Assembly (NCBI RefSeq): GCF_900114625.1
Contig: NZ_FOZL01000001.1
Span: 2,046,001-2,110,000, forward strand
Source of the DNA: Granulicella pectinivorans
GTDB taxonomy: Bacteria; Acidobacteriota; Terriglobia; Terriglobales; Acidobacteriaceae
DNA length: 64,000 nucleotides
Direction of reading: 5' to 3'
Part shown: piece after piece, positions 25,381 through 35,058 of the stretch
How positions within the stretch are numbered: the first letter of the stretch is position 1
How the letters are laid out: each line of letters begins with the position of its first letter
Translations under genes and position numbers: made by a program
Notes under the pieces: model-generated
Seen by the model: only the letters and a program-made list of their open reading frames with translations
What the model was told of the DNA's origin: nothing
Database searches by the model: none

Positions 25381-28300
25381 ATGGACAACAGGGAATCGAT
25401 GGCCGCAAAGAAAACCAAAACGAAGCAGCCCCCGCCAGACAGCGGAGCCGACGCCGCACTCGCCCTCTTTCATCCCATCACCGCCCAGTGGTTCCGCGCC
25501 GTCTTCGACTCTCCCACCGCCCCGCAGATCGAGGGCTGGCCGGCCATCGCTCGCGGCGAATCCACCCTGATCCTCGCCCCCACCGGCACCGGCAAAACCC
25601 TCACCGCCTTCCTCTGGTGTCTCGACCGCCTCATGCTCCGCGCCCCGAACGCCGAGCCCGGCTGCAAAGTCATCTACCTCTCCCCGCTCAAAGCCCTCGC
25701 GGTCGACGTAGAGCGCAACCTCCGCAGCCCCCTCGCCGGCATCGCCAACATGGCCCGCCGCGAGAACATCCCCTTCCGCACTCCCGAGATCTCCGTCCGC
25801 ACCGGCGACACCCCCACCAAAGAGCGCGCCCGCTTCGCCCGTCACCCCGGCGAGATCCTCATCACCACGCCTGAATCCCTCTACCTCCTCCTCACCTCGC
25901 AGGCGGCCGAAACCTTACGCACCGTGGAAACCATCATCATCGACGAGATCCACGCCCTGGTTCCCACCAAGCGCGGAGCCCACATGGCCCTCTCGATCGA
26001 GCGCCTCGAAGCCCTCGTTCGCCAGCAGGGAAGAACCCTCCAGCGTATCGGCCTCTCCGCCACCCAGCGCCCCTTGGAGGAGGTAGCCCGCTTCCTCGGT
26101 GGAGCCGAAGGCGCAGCCTCCACCAGCCCCGCAACCGATGCCCACCTCGTAGCCAACACTGCGGGCGAAGTCCCCACCGCTCTCCTCGAAGTAGCCGGAC
26201 AGGCCCGCACCGAGGCCGACGACGCCCGCCGCGAAGAGGGTGCGATCCTCTACCGCCCCGTCACCATCGTCAACGCCGGTGCCCGCAAGGTCCTCGAACT
26301 GCGCGTCGAGGTCCCGGTCGAAGACATGGCCCGCCTCGGCGAAATCGAAGAACTCCCCAGCGGCCCAGCCTCCCAGGGCCCCAAGCGCACCAGCATCTGG
26401 CAGTCCATCTATCCCAGCCTCCTCGAGATCATCCGCAAGCGAACCAGCACCCTCATCTTCGTCAACGCCCGCCGCATCGCCGAGCGTCTCGCCGGAGCCA
26501 TCAACGATCTGGCTGAAGAGCCGATCGCCCGCGCCCACCACGGCTCATTATCCGCAGCCCAGCGCAGCGAGATCGAAGAGCTCCTCAAAGCCGGCAAGAT
26601 CAAAGCCCTCGTTGCGACATCGTCCCTCGAACTCGGCATCGACATGGGCGCCATCGACCTCGTCGTTCAGATCGGCGCGCCGCCGTCCGTCGCCAGCGGC
26701 ATGCAGCGCATCGGCCGCGCCGGACACTCCGTCGGCGTCCCCTCCGCCGGCATCATCTTTCCCAAGTACCGTGCCGACCTCATCGCCTGCGCCGCCGTCA
26801 CGCGCGCCATGCACGAGGGCCACGTCGAATCCACCCGCTTCCTCCGCAACCCCCTTGACGTCCTCGCCCAGCAGATCGTCGCCATCATCGCCCAACCACC
26901 CAACGTACCGACTCCCACCAAAAAGACCACCGACGAAGACGAAGACCCTGGCATCTCCTACGACGAACTCTTCTCCATCGTCCGAAGCTCCGCCCCCTTC
27001 GCCGCCGTCACCCGCAACGTCTTCGAAGGCGTCCTCGACATGCTCGCCGGCCGCTACCCCTCCGACGAATTCGCCGAGCTCCGTCCCCGCATCACCTGGG
27101 ACCGCAACCGCAACTGGCTCACCCCGCGCAAAGGCGTCAAGATGATCGCCATCCTCAATGGCGGCACCATCCCCGATCGGGGCCTCTACGGCGTCTTCCT
27201 CGCCGGCTCTCACGCCAAGCCCATTCGCGTCGGCGAGCTTGACGAGGAGATGGTCTTCGAGACCAGGCCGGGCGAGACCTTCATTCTCGGAGCCTCCACC
27301 TGGCGCATTGAAGAGATCACCCACGACCGCGTCCTCGTCTCGCCCGCCCCCGGCGACCCCGGCAAGATCCCCTTCTGGCACGGCGACCTGGCAGGCCGCC
27401 CGTTAGAATTTGGCCGCCGCATCGGAGCCTTGGTCCGCACCCTCCGCGAGATGCCCCGCTCCCTCGCCATCACCACCCTCACGCAGGACCACGATCTCGC
27501 CCCGCAGGCCGCCGAAAACGTCCTCCGCTACCTCGCTGATCAGGAGCTCGCCACCGTCCAGGTCCCCGACGATCGCACCATCGTCATCGAGCGCGTCCGC
27601 GACGAGCTCGGCGACTGGCGCATGTGCTGCCTCACCCCCTTCGGCTCCCGCGTCCATATCCCCTGGTCCATGGCGGCCGTCGCCCGCCTCCACGCCCTCG
27701 GCATGGACGTCGAGTCCATGTACACCGAAGATGGCTTCGTCCTCCGCTTCCCCGACACCGACGACCCACCCCCCATCGAGCACCTCCTCCTCGAACCCTC
27801 GGAGGCTGCCGAACTCGTCCTCCGTCAGCTAGGCTCCACCAGCCTCTTCGCCGCCAAGTTCCGCGAAGCCGCCTCCCGCGCCCTTCTCCTCCCTCGCCGC
27901 CGTGGAGACGGCCGAACCCCACTCTGGCAGCAGCGCAAACGCTCCTACGATCTCTTAGCCGTGGCCAGCCGCTATGCTTCCTTCCCCATCCTCCTCGAGG
28001 CCTATCGTGAGTGCCTCCGCGACGTCTTCGACATGCCCGCCCTGCTCGAAACCCTCAACCTCATCGCCAACCGCACCATCCGTGTCCACTCGGTCGACTC
28101 CCGTACCCCCTCGCCCTTCGCCTCCGCGCTCCTCTTCGGTTACATGGCCAACTTCCTCTACGACGGAGATGCCCCCCTCGCCGAACGCCGCGCCCAGGTC
28201 CTCTCCATCGACCAGGACCAGCTCCGCGAACTCATGGGTGACGCCGACCTCCGCGAGCTCCTCGACCTCTCCGCCATCGAAGAGACCGAAGAGCAGGCCC

Positions 28301-30090
28301 AAGCCACCGCCGAGGGCTACCGCGCCAAGTCCATGGACGGTGTCCACGACCTCCTCCTCCGCATCGGCGACCTCACCCGCCCCGAGCTCCGTGCCCGCAG
28401 CGTAGACGACCCCACCGCCGAAACCATCACCAAACTCATCCGTGCCCGCCGCGTCATCGAGATCACCGTAGCCGGAGAAAAGCGCTACATCGCCGCCGAA
28501 GACGCCGCCCGCTACCGCGACGCGTTAGGCGTGCCGTTACCTCCGGGCCTGCCCACCGCGTTCCTCGAAGCCGTCCCCGACGCCCTCCTCGACCTCATTC
28601 GCCGCTACGCCCGCACCCACGGCCCCTTCACCACCCACGATGCCGCCGACCGCTTCGAGCTCTCCACCCAGACCGTCGACCAAACCCTGAACCACCTCGT
28701 CCAGACCGGCCGCGTCCTCGAAGGTGCCTTCCGCCCCGGAGGCATCCACCGCGAGTGGTGCGACCACGAGATCCTCCGCAGTATCCGCCGAAAATCCCTC
28801 GCCCGCCTCCGCAAAGAAGTTGAGCCAGTCGAACAGCGCACCCTCGCCCGCCTCCTCACCCGCTGGCAGGGAGTCGTCCAACCCCGCCGAGGCCTCGACG
28901 CCCTCCTCGACGTCATCGAAAACCTGCAGGGCGCGCCCATCCCCGCCTCTATCCTCGAAACCGAGATTCTCCCGGCCCGCATCACCAACTATCAGCCCTC
29001 CGACCTTGACCGCCTCATCGCCGCCGGCGAGGTCACCTGGGTCGGCCTCGACCCCCTCGGCGAGCGAGACGGCCGCATCGGCCTGTACCTCGCCGACCGC
29101 CTCACCGCCCTCTGGCCCCCGCGCTCACCCGTCGAGATCACCCCAGGCTCGAAAGAATCCGACATCCTAGCCTTCCTCGCCAAACGCGGAGCCAGCTTCT
29201 TCCAGGATCTCCACGACGGACTCGGCGGAGGCTACCCCGGCGAGACCCTCGAAGCCCTCTGGTCCCTCGTCTGGAAAGGCCTCATCACCAACGACGCCAT
29301 GCAGGCCCTGCGCGCCTACTGCGAACCCCGCGTCACCAAGCAAACCAAGCGCCCAACCCAAACCGGCTTCCGCTCCCGCCGCACCACACCTCCCACCGCG
29401 CAAGGCCGCTGGGCTCTCCAGCCGGCCGCTCAGGAGAACCGCAACCCAACCCAGTGGTCCCACGCCATCGCCCAGCAGCTTCTCACCCGTTACGGCGTGG
29501 TCTTCCGCGAGACCGCCCACGCCGAAAACCTCCCCGGAGGCTTTTCCGCCATCTATGACGTCATGAAGGCCCTCGAAGAATCCGGCAAGGTCCGCCGCGG
29601 CTTCTTCGCCGCCGACCTCGGAGCCACCCAGTTCGCCCAGCCCGCCGCCGTCGATCTCCTCCGCTCCCTGCGCATCGAAAACGAAGCCAAGCCCGAACTC
29701 CTCCAGCTAGCTGCCACCGACCCCGCCAACCCCTACGGAGCCCTCCTCAAGTGGCCCACCGCCCAGGAGGGAACCAGCCTCACCCGCAGTGTAGGCGCAC
29801 GTGTCATCCTCATCGACGGAGCCCTGGCCGCCTACGTCCGGCGCGCCAATCCCAACGTCCAGGTCTTCCTCCCCGAAGAAGAACCAGCCCGCTCCAACAC
29901 CGCCAAGAATCTAGCCGAATTCTTAGTCACCAAAGCCCAGATCGAGGGTGGCATGCTCATCGCCTCCATCAATAACACCCCCACCGCCGAACACTGGCTC
30001 GCCAAACCCCTCCAGGAAGCCGGCTTCCAACCCGGCGCCATGGGATTCCACCTCCGCCGCACCGCCGCCCCCACCCTCGGCCGCCCTTAG
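25381..30090 (+). CDS. lhr: Lhr-type ATP-dependent helicase (long form)
   Basis: This encodes 1569 residues, close to the roughly 1500 of long Lhr helicases in Escherichia coli and Mycobacterium. It contains Walker A APTGTGKT (66-73), DEIH (188-191), motif III SATQRP, motif IV-type FVNARR and motif V/VI SLELGIDMGAID, then PPSVASGMQRIGRAGHSVG. The Lhr core continues with a winged helix and the conserved domain, followed by a long C-terminal region with further winged-helix-like segments. Lhr is a 3'-5' translocase acting in DNA repair. A Nei-type glycosylase gene lies downstream. ATG 25399 (MAAKKTKTK) is an alternative start. Confidence 0.93.
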   Translation: MDNRESMAAKKTKTKQPPPDSGADAALALFHPITAQWFRAVFDSPTAPQIEGWPAIARGESTLILAPTGTGKTLTAFLWCLDRLMLRAPNAEPGCKVIYLSPLKALAVDVERNLRSPLAGIANMARRENIPFRTPEISVRTGDTPTKERARFARHPGEILITTPESLYLLLTSQAAETLRTVETIIIDEIHALVPTKRGAHMALSIERLEALVRQQGRTLQRIGLSATQRPLEEVARFLGGAEGAASTSPATDAHLVANTAGEVPTALLEVAGQARTEADDARREEGAILYRPVTIVNAGARKVLELRVEVPVEDMARLGEIEELPSGPASQGPKRTSIWQSIYPSLLEIIRKRTSTLIFVNARRIAERLAGAINDLAEEPIARAHHGSLSAAQRSEIEELLKAGKIKALVATSSLELGIDMGAIDLVVQIGAPPSVASGMQRIGRAGHSVGVPSAGIIFPKYRADLIACAAVTRAMHEGHVESTRFLRNPLDVLAQQIVAIIAQPPNVPTPTKKTTDEDEDPGISYDELFSIVRSSAPFAAVTRNVFEGVLDMLAGRYPSDEFAELRPRITWDRNRNWLTPRKGVKMIAILNGGTIPDRGLYGVFLAGSHAKPIRVGELDEEMVFETRPGETFILGASTWRIEEITHDRVLVSPAPGDPGKIPFWHGDLAGRPLEFGRRIGALVRTLREMPRSLAITTLTQDHDLAPQAAENVLRYLADQELATVQVPDDRTIVIERVRDELGDWRMCCLTPFGSRVHIPWSMAAVARLHALGMDVESMYTEDGFVLRFPDTDDPPPIEHLLLEPSEAAELVLRQLGSTSLFAAKFREAASRALLLPRRRGDGRTPLWQQRKRSYDLLAVASRYASFPILLEAYRECLRDVFDMPALLETLNLIANRTIRVHSVDSRTPSPFASALLFGYMANFLYDGDAPLAERRAQVLSIDQDQLRELMGDADLRELLDLSAIEETEEQAQATAEGYRAKSMDGVHDLLLRIGDLTRPELRARSVDDPTAETITKLIRARRVIEITVAGEKRYIAAEDAARYRDALGVPLPPGLPTAFLEAVPDALLDLIRRYARTHGPFTTHDAADRFELSTQTVDQTLNHLVQTGRVLEGAFRPGGIHREWCDHEILRSIRRKSLARLRKEVEPVEQRTLARLLTRWQGVVQPRRGLDALLDVIENLQGAPIPASILETEILPARITNYQPSDLDRLIAAGEVTWVGLDPLGERDGRIGLYLADRLTALWPPRSPVEITPGSKESDILAFLAKRGASFFQDLHDGLGGGYPGETLEALWSLVWKGLITNDAMQALRAYCEPRVTKQTKRPTQTGFRSRRTTPPTAQGRWALQPAAQENRNPTQWSHAIAQQLLTRYGVVFRETAHAENLPGGFSAIYDVMKALEESGKVRRGFFAADLGATQFAQPAAVDLLRSLRIENEAKPELLQLAATDPANPYGALLKWPTAQEGTSLTRSVGARVILIDGALAAYVRRANPNVQVFLPEEEPARSNTAKNLAEFLVTKAQIEGGMLIASINNTPTAEHWLAKPLQEAGFQPGAMGFHLRRTAAPTLGRP

Positions 30091-30150
30091 CGCTGTCCAT
30101 GCTGAGCAGCGCTAGGCCCGCGCGATCCTACGCCGCCACGATAGGAAGAG

Positions 30151-30194
30151 AAGTCACGAAGGCCCGCCCCGCGCGCAGCGGGCCGGCTGGCAGG
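30151..30194 (-). repeat. GC-rich dispersed repeat, copy 1 (GGCCCGCTGCGCGCGGGGCGG family)
   Basis: Read on the minus strand, the sequence contains GGCCCGCTGCGCGCGGGGCG followed by a CTTCGTGACTT-type end. Related copies occur at 38007-38038 (minus), 55445-55483 (plus) and 63811-63853 (plus). It sits in the gap between lhr and the rhomboid gene. Confidence 0.75.
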
Positions 30195-30229
30195 AACCGA
30201 TAGGATAAGACAGATACACCGGAGCCCCC

Positions 30230-31327
30230 ATGCAAGAGCCCACCCCCGAATATCTCCCCCCGCTCGACCCCACCCCGGCCCAGGTCATCCCCCAGTCTTT
30301 TTTCATCGTCACCTGGACCCTCATCGCGCTCAACGTCCTCGTCTACGCCGCTATGTGCCTTAAGGGCATCTCCCCCATCAGCCCCACCTCCACCGACGTC
30401 CTCCCCTGGGGAGCCGACTTCGGCCCGCTCACCCTTACCGGCGAATGGTGGCGCATCCTCACCTCCACCTTCCTCCACTTCGGCATCCTGCACATCGGGA
30501 TGAACATGTACATCCTCTACCAGGTCGGCCCCTTCACCGAGCTCCTCTACGGCCGCACCCGCTTCCTGATCCTCTACCTCCTCGCCGGCCTCGGCGGCAG
30601 CATCGTCTCACTCGCCATCCACCCCCTCACCACCTCCGCCGGAGCCTCCGGAGCCATCTTCGGGGTCTACGGAGCCCTGCTCGCCTTCCTCGTCGTCCAG
30701 CGCGGCATCATCCCGGCCGAGCGCTCGAAATCCATCGCCCAGTCCGCCGGCGTCTTCCTCCTCTACAACCTCTTCTTCGGCCTCTCCAGCAAGACCACCG
30801 ACCTCTCCGCGCACGGCGGAGGCTTTGTCGCGGGCTTCCTCTGCGGCGTCTTCCTCGCCCGCCCAGCCGTGGCTGGAACCCGCCGTCTGCCCGTCGCGCG
30901 CACCGCAATGGTCGCCCTCGCCGGCCTTACCATCGCCGTCATCAGCCTCCAGGCCCTCGCGAAACACGATCACTTCGAAGGCGGACTCTACCGCGAGTTC
31001 ATGCTTAGCCCTCACGTCCCCTTCGGCGACAAGGGCACCATCCTCTACAGCGGCTCCGCCACCAAAGCCGAGGCTCAGAGCCTCTCTCAGGCTCTCGCCC
31101 AAATTGACGATTTCAAGAACTCCAACATCGACCTGCTCCTCCTCAAGCGCAACGGCCACACCGACGTCTTCTACATGGTGAACGACAAGGCCGCTTCGAG
31201 CGCCGATGTCGCCGCCGCGGTCGGAGAAGCCACGCGCCACGTCGCCTCCTCCATTGGAGGCCTACCCATCACCGCCCACCTCGTCGACGAGGAGCTCCAG
31301 GACCGCACGTCCATCCCCGTCGAGTAG
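30230..31327 (+). CDS. Rhomboid-family intramembrane serine protease
   Basis: This encodes 365 residues with six or seven hydrophobic segments in the N-terminal 210 residues. The rhomboid dyad is present: Ser140 in TSAGASGAIFG and His195 in LSAHGGGFVAG. The oxyanion-region HFGILHIGMN (His83, His88, Asn92) precedes them. The remaining 150 residues form a soluble C-terminal part of unknown fold (LYSGSATKAEAQSLSQALAQ). It cleaves membrane proteins within the bilayer. It lies between lhr and the Nei-type glycosylase gene, all on the plus strand. The glycosylase frame begins 28 bp after this stop. Confidence 0.92.
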   Translation: MQEPTPEYLPPLDPTPAQVIPQSFFIVTWTLIALNVLVYAAMCLKGISPISPTSTDVLPWGADFGPLTLTGEWWRILTSTFLHFGILHIGMNMYILYQVGPFTELLYGRTRFLILYLLAGLGGSIVSLAIHPLTTSAGASGAIFGVYGALLAFLVVQRGIIPAERSKSIAQSAGVFLLYNLFFGLSSKTTDLSAHGGGFVAGFLCGVFLARPAVAGTRRLPVARTAMVALAGLTIAVISLQALAKHDHFEGGLYREFMLSPHVPFGDKGTILYSGSATKAEAQSLSQALAQIDDFKNSNIDLLLLKRNGHTDVFYMVNDKAASSADVAAAVGEATRHVASSIGGLPITAHLVDEELQDRTSIPVE

Positions 31328-31355
31328 CGCATCCAATCCCGAGGAGGGAAGCGAA

Positions 31356-32234
31356 GTGCCCGAAGGCGACACCATCTACCGAGCCGCCCGAGCCCTCGCC
31401 AAGGCGCTCGAAGGCAAGACCGTCACCGCCTTCGACACCGGCTTCGCCCACCTCGCCCGCATCCATGACGACGCTCCCATCCCCGGCCGAACCGTAGAAA
31501 AGGTGGAACCCCGCGGCAAGTGGCTCCTCATCCGCTTCTCCGGCGATCTCATCCTCGTCTCCCACATGCTCATGAGCGGCTCCTGGCACATCTACCGCAG
31601 CGGCGAAAAGTGGTGGATGGCCCGCTCCAAAATGCGCGTCGTCCTTGAGGTCGAGGGCTTCCAAGCTGTCCTCTTCAACGCCCAGATCGCCGAGTTTCAC
31701 ACCCAGCGCTCCCTCGAGCGCCACACCCAGATCCCCCAACTCGGCCCCGACATCCTCTCCGCCGCCTTCACCCCGCAGTCCGGCATCGACGCCCTCAGGA
31801 AACACGCCCGCGAGAACCCCACCGCCGAGGTCGGCGTCACCCTCCTCAACCAGCGCGTCATGGCCGGCTTGGGCAACGTCTACAAGTCCGAAATTCCCTT
31901 CAGCGCCGGCGTCAATCCCTTCCGCCCCATCGCCACCCTCTCGGAAAAAGAGATCGAGCACATCGCCGACCTCTCCCAGCGCTATATGCAGCTCAACGTC
32001 TCCCCCGAGGCTCCCGGCAAGCGCCAGACCACCGGTTCTATGGACCGCGAAGAACGCCTCTGGGTCTACGGTCGTCGCGGCGAGGAGTGCCGCCGCTGCG
32101 GAACCCTCATCCAGATGCGCAAACAAGGCGAACAGGCCCGCTCCACCTACTGGTGCCCCACCTGCCAGCCCTTCGCCGAAGCCCCCTCCGGCAACGCCAC
32201 CCGACCTCGGAAACGCTACCGCCCCACCTGCTAA
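31356..32234 (+). CDS. nei: Formamidopyrimidine/endonuclease VIII-type DNA glycosylase (Nei-like)
   Basis: From GTG 31356 with GAGGAGGG upstream, this encodes 292 residues. It removes oxidised bases and nicks the abasic site. After removal of Met, Pro2 becomes the nucleophile and Glu3 the general acid. Family members start PEGDT (Nei) or PELPE (Fpg), and here it is PEGDT, favouring the Nei branch. Other landmarks are KWLLIRFSGD, LVSHMLMSG, NQRVMAGLGNVYKSE and a C-terminal zinc finger CRRCGT with WCPTC. The frame is open back to 31206, but that region is the rhomboid gene. It fits the lhr repair context. Confidence 0.93.
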   Translation: MPEGDTIYRAARALAKALEGKTVTAFDTGFAHLARIHDDAPIPGRTVEKVEPRGKWLLIRFSGDLILVSHMLMSGSWHIYRSGEKWWMARSKMRVVLEVEGFQAVLFNAQIAEFHTQRSLERHTQIPQLGPDILSAAFTPQSGIDALRKHARENPTAEVGVTLLNQRVMAGLGNVYKSEIPFSAGVNPFRPIATLSEKEIEHIADLSQRYMQLNVSPEAPGKRQTTGSMDREERLWVYGRRGEECRRCGTLIQMRKQGEQARSTYWCPTCQPFAEAPSGNATRPRKRYRPTC

Positions 32235-32250
32235 GAACAGAGAGCAAACG

Positions 32251-32299
32251 GAGAAAGACGGATGAGAACAATGCTGTTGCCTGTTTTTATCCGTCTCTC
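32251..32299. repeat. Palindromic element, second copy of the 5063-5178 core
   Basis: GAGAAAGACGGAT (32251-32263) pairs imperfectly with ATCCGTCTCTC (32289-32299). The loop contains GCTGTTGCCTGT, the same core as at 5063-5178. It lies between the convergent nei-like and penicillin-binding protein genes and could act as a bidirectional terminator, though neither side has a long T run. Confidence 0.5.
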
Positions 32300-32327
32300 G
32301 TCCTTGGCATCCCCGTACTCTTTGCTT

Positions 32328-34748
32328 TTACTGGGGCACAGGCTGTGGAGCCGGAGCCGTATTCCCATACAGGTCCTGCACCAGCGTCTGCGGGCTCTCC
32401 CCCATCCTGCTGCACGTCGACTGCGGAGCCGTCCCATTCAGGAACGCCGCCGTAAACGCATTCGGACAGCTCGCATCCGCCAGCAATCCCGACGCCGTAT
32501 CGATCCGGTAGTTCGTCACCCCATCCGGGGGCGTAAACGGCTTCGTATCCGAGTACTGCGGCAGCTTCACCGCGCGATTCATAAACTCCGCCCAGATCGG
32601 CGCCGCCGCAATCGCGCCCGACAGCTTCACGTCCGTATAGTCGTCGTTCCCGATCCACACGACGCAGATCAAATTCGACGAATACGCCGCAAACCACGCA
32701 TCATGGCTGGTTCCCGTCTTGCCGGCTGCAGGAGCCGTAAAACCCAGCTTCCGCACCGCCGTCCCGTACCCGAAGTTCATCACGCCTTCCAGCAGTGACT
32801 GCGTCAGGTACGCAGCCCGTGGATCCAGCACCTGCCGCGCCTCCGGAGCAAAATCCGCAACGATATCCCCGTTCGCGTTCCGCACACTCGCCAGCATCCA
32901 CGGATTCAGATGCACGCCGTTATTCGCGAACACCGTATACGCGCCCGCCATATCCACCGGCGTAGCGTCATACGAACCCAGCGACACCGCGGGCGTTCCA
33001 CGTGCGGCCGAAATTCCGCTCGCCCGTCCCAGAGCCGCCACATTCTCAAACCCCACCTGCTGCCCCAGCGAGATCGTCGCATTGTTCAGCGAGTGCGCCA
33101 GCGCATAGATCGCCGTCACCACCCCGTGGTACTCATCCTTGTAGTTGCCCGGCGAGTACGTTTGCCGTCCGTTGTCGAACGTAAACGTCGTCGGCACGTC
33201 GTTCAGCTTCGTCACCGCCGTAAACGTCCCACCCTCCGGCAGCGACCGACCCTCCACCGACTGCGCATACGCCGTCGCATACACAAACGGCTTGAAGATC
33301 GACCCCGTAGGCCTCTTCGCCGTCGCATGGTTGTACTGGCTTACCCCATAGTTCCGCCCGCCCACCAGGGCCAGAATCTGCCCCGTATGCGGATTCAGCG
33401 CCACCAGCGAAACCTGCGGATACGTAATATCCGTCGCGCCCTTCTTATGCGCCTTCCGCACCATCTCGTCGACGTTCTTCATCCCCATGTCGACCGCCTC
33501 CGAAGCCACCCGCTGCAGCTCCGGGTCCAGAGACGTGTAGATCCGCAGGCTCTGGTGCGCCAGGTCCTGGTCGTTCACCCGCTGCACCAACTGGTCATGC
33601 ACCAGGTCGACGAAGTAGGGTGCCTCGCTCGCATCCACATTCGGCGGAGCCAGCTTCAGCGGCTCCGCCTTCGCATGCTCCGCCTCCGTCGTCGTAATCG
33701 CGGTGGTCTCCACCATCGAGTCCAGCACCAGATTTCGCCGCTCCAGCGCCCGCTCCGGATGCTTATACGGCGAAAAGTAGTTCGGCCTCTGGATCATGCC
33801 CGCCAGCAACGCCGCCTGCGCCAGATCGAGCTGCTTGATGTCCTTGCCGAAGAATGCCTGCGAAGCCTCGCCAAATCCGTTGATCGAGAACGATCCCCTC
33901 TGCCCCAGGTTGATCTGGTTCGCATACATCTCGAAGATCTGCTGCTTCGAAAAGTGCGACTCCAGTTGGAACGAGATCATGATCTCCCGCAGCTTGCGCG
34001 TAATCTTCTTATCCGGCGAAAGAAAGAACCCGCGCGCCAGTTGCTGCGTCAGCGTCGATCCGCCGCAGCTCATCTTATGCGATACCACATCCACCACCGC
34101 GCACTTCGCAATACGCACAAAGTTCACGCCCGAGTGCTCGAAAAAACGCCGGTCTTCAATCGCGACAACGGCCTGCACCAGGTGCGGAGGAATCTCCTTG
34201 TACGTCACCAGCCGCCTCTTCGCCCTGCCCTTGTCCTCCGACAGCGCTGTAATCAGCAGAGGCTCCAGCTCATACGAACGCAGCGCCACCCCGTTCTCTG
34301 CCGTGATCGACTGAACGATATTGTCCTGCGTATTGATCGTCGCGCCATCGGTCGAGTGGTACGACTGTCTTCCCGGTTTGATCAGGATGTTGTCGCCCTT
34401 CAGCTCGAACTTGCCCAGCTCCGGATTCGAGTTGTATCCCGCCGTCCGCAACTGCTGCGCGATATACCCCGCCGTCAGGTGCTGCCCCGTCCGGATCTCA
34501 TGCGGTGCCGCATAGATCTGCGCGACAGAGTTGAAAATCGGTCCCGCCGCCAGCCGGTCGTCGACTACCTTCTCATACTGGAAGTAGTAGTAAATAAAGA
34601 CCGCCGTGAACACCAGCAGACCTGCCAGCGCCAGCACCACCACTCCGCGGAAGATGCTCGAAAAGAACCCGCGCGGTTTCCCGCCGGAGCCATACTTTAC
34701 TTTCACAGCCAAAGTGAGTCTCGTTCCTGGCGCAGGCCCAACCCGCAC
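32328..34748 (-). CDS. Bifunctional penicillin-binding protein, class A (PBP1b-like)
   Basis: This encodes 806 residues. A basic N-terminus and one transmembrane helix (about 35-55) lead to a region of about 90 residues resembling the UB2H domain of PBP1b (70-150). The glycosyltransferase domain has the catalytic Glu in AIEDRRFFEH (Glu199) and GGSTLTQQLARG (229-240). The transpeptidase has SxxK at Ser483-Lys486 (TGSIFKPF), SLN at 553-555 and KTG at 677-679. It polymerises and crosslinks peptidoglycan outside the membrane. A GTG at 34706 (VKVKYGSG) is an alternative start. Confidence 0.94.
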   Translation of the reverse strand: MRVGPAPGTRLTLAVKVKYGSGGKPRGFFSSIFRGVVVLALAGLLVFTAVFIYYYFQYEKVVDDRLAAGPIFNSVAQIYAAPHEIRTGQHLTAGYIAQQLRTAGYNSNPELGKFELKGDNILIKPGRQSYHSTDGATINTQDNIVQSITAENGVALRSYELEPLLITALSEDKGRAKRRLVTYKEIPPHLVQAVVAIEDRRFFEHSGVNFVRIAKCAVVDVVSHKMSCGGSTLTQQLARGFFLSPDKKITRKLREIMISFQLESHFSKQQIFEMYANQINLGQRGSFSINGFGEASQAFFGKDIKQLDLAQAALLAGMIQRPNYFSPYKHPERALERRNLVLDSMVETTAITTTEAEHAKAEPLKLAPPNVDASEAPYFVDLVHDQLVQRVNDQDLAHQSLRIYTSLDPELQRVASEAVDMGMKNVDEMVRKAHKKGATDITYPQVSLVALNPHTGQILALVGGRNYGVSQYNHATAKRPTGSIFKPFVYATAYAQSVEGRSLPEGGTFTAVTKLNDVPTTFTFDNGRQTYSPGNYKDEYHGVVTAIYALAHSLNNATISLGQQVGFENVAALGRASGISAARGTPAVSLGSYDATPVDMAGAYTVFANNGVHLNPWMLASVRNANGDIVADFAPEARQVLDPRAAYLTQSLLEGVMNFGYGTAVRKLGFTAPAAGKTGTSHDAWFAAYSSNLICVVWIGNDDYTDVKLSGAIAAAPIWAEFMNRAVKLPQYSDTKPFTPPDGVTNYRIDTASGLLADASCPNAFTAAFLNGTAPQSTCSRMGESPQTLVQDLYGNTAPAPQPVPQ

Positions 34749-35058
34749 CGGTAGAAAGTCCTGAAGTCACTCGAAAAAGTTGGATCAGGTTCGGACCGTG
34801 TCTTTCGCCAAATCGCGAAGCCCTGTCTCTGCTCTTACGTCATCTCACAACAACTGGCACTCCGGCCTGCACTCCCATTATCGCCGCTCAGGAGCCAATA
34901 CGGCGATCCACACCGTGTAGTTCCGGATACCCACCCCGCCACAAAGTCGGGTGCCCCACATCTCATTTCTGAGATGTGGGTTTTCACGCCGCCACGAACT
35001 TTCAACGCGGCGGGTGGCTAACCGGACCAAAACGTACACCTGGAACGGATCACCAGAA
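34749..35058. other. Intergenic region of 310 bp with palindromic repeat copy 2
   Basis: This gap separates the minus-strand penicillin-binding protein gene from proS on the same strand. It holds no convincing gene. It contains the palindrome at 34955-34980 and, next to it, CCGCCACAAAG and GCCGCCACGAAC motifs. I see nothing else here with confidence. Confidence 0.7.
34955..34980. repeat. Palindromic repeat, copy 2 (CCCACATCTCA family)
   Basis: Perfect 11-bp arms CCCACATCTCA/TGAGATGTGGG with loop TTTC. On the plus strand TTTT follows directly, like an intrinsic terminator. The nearest plus-direction gene ends far away, and on the minus strand the repeat lies after the stop of proS. Confidence 0.85.

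Noticed and set aside
32910..34754. 614-codon plus-strand frame opposite the penicillin-binding protein gene
   Set aside because: It is an antisense shadow. The sense strand carries all PBP motifs, and the antisense protein has no recognisable domain.
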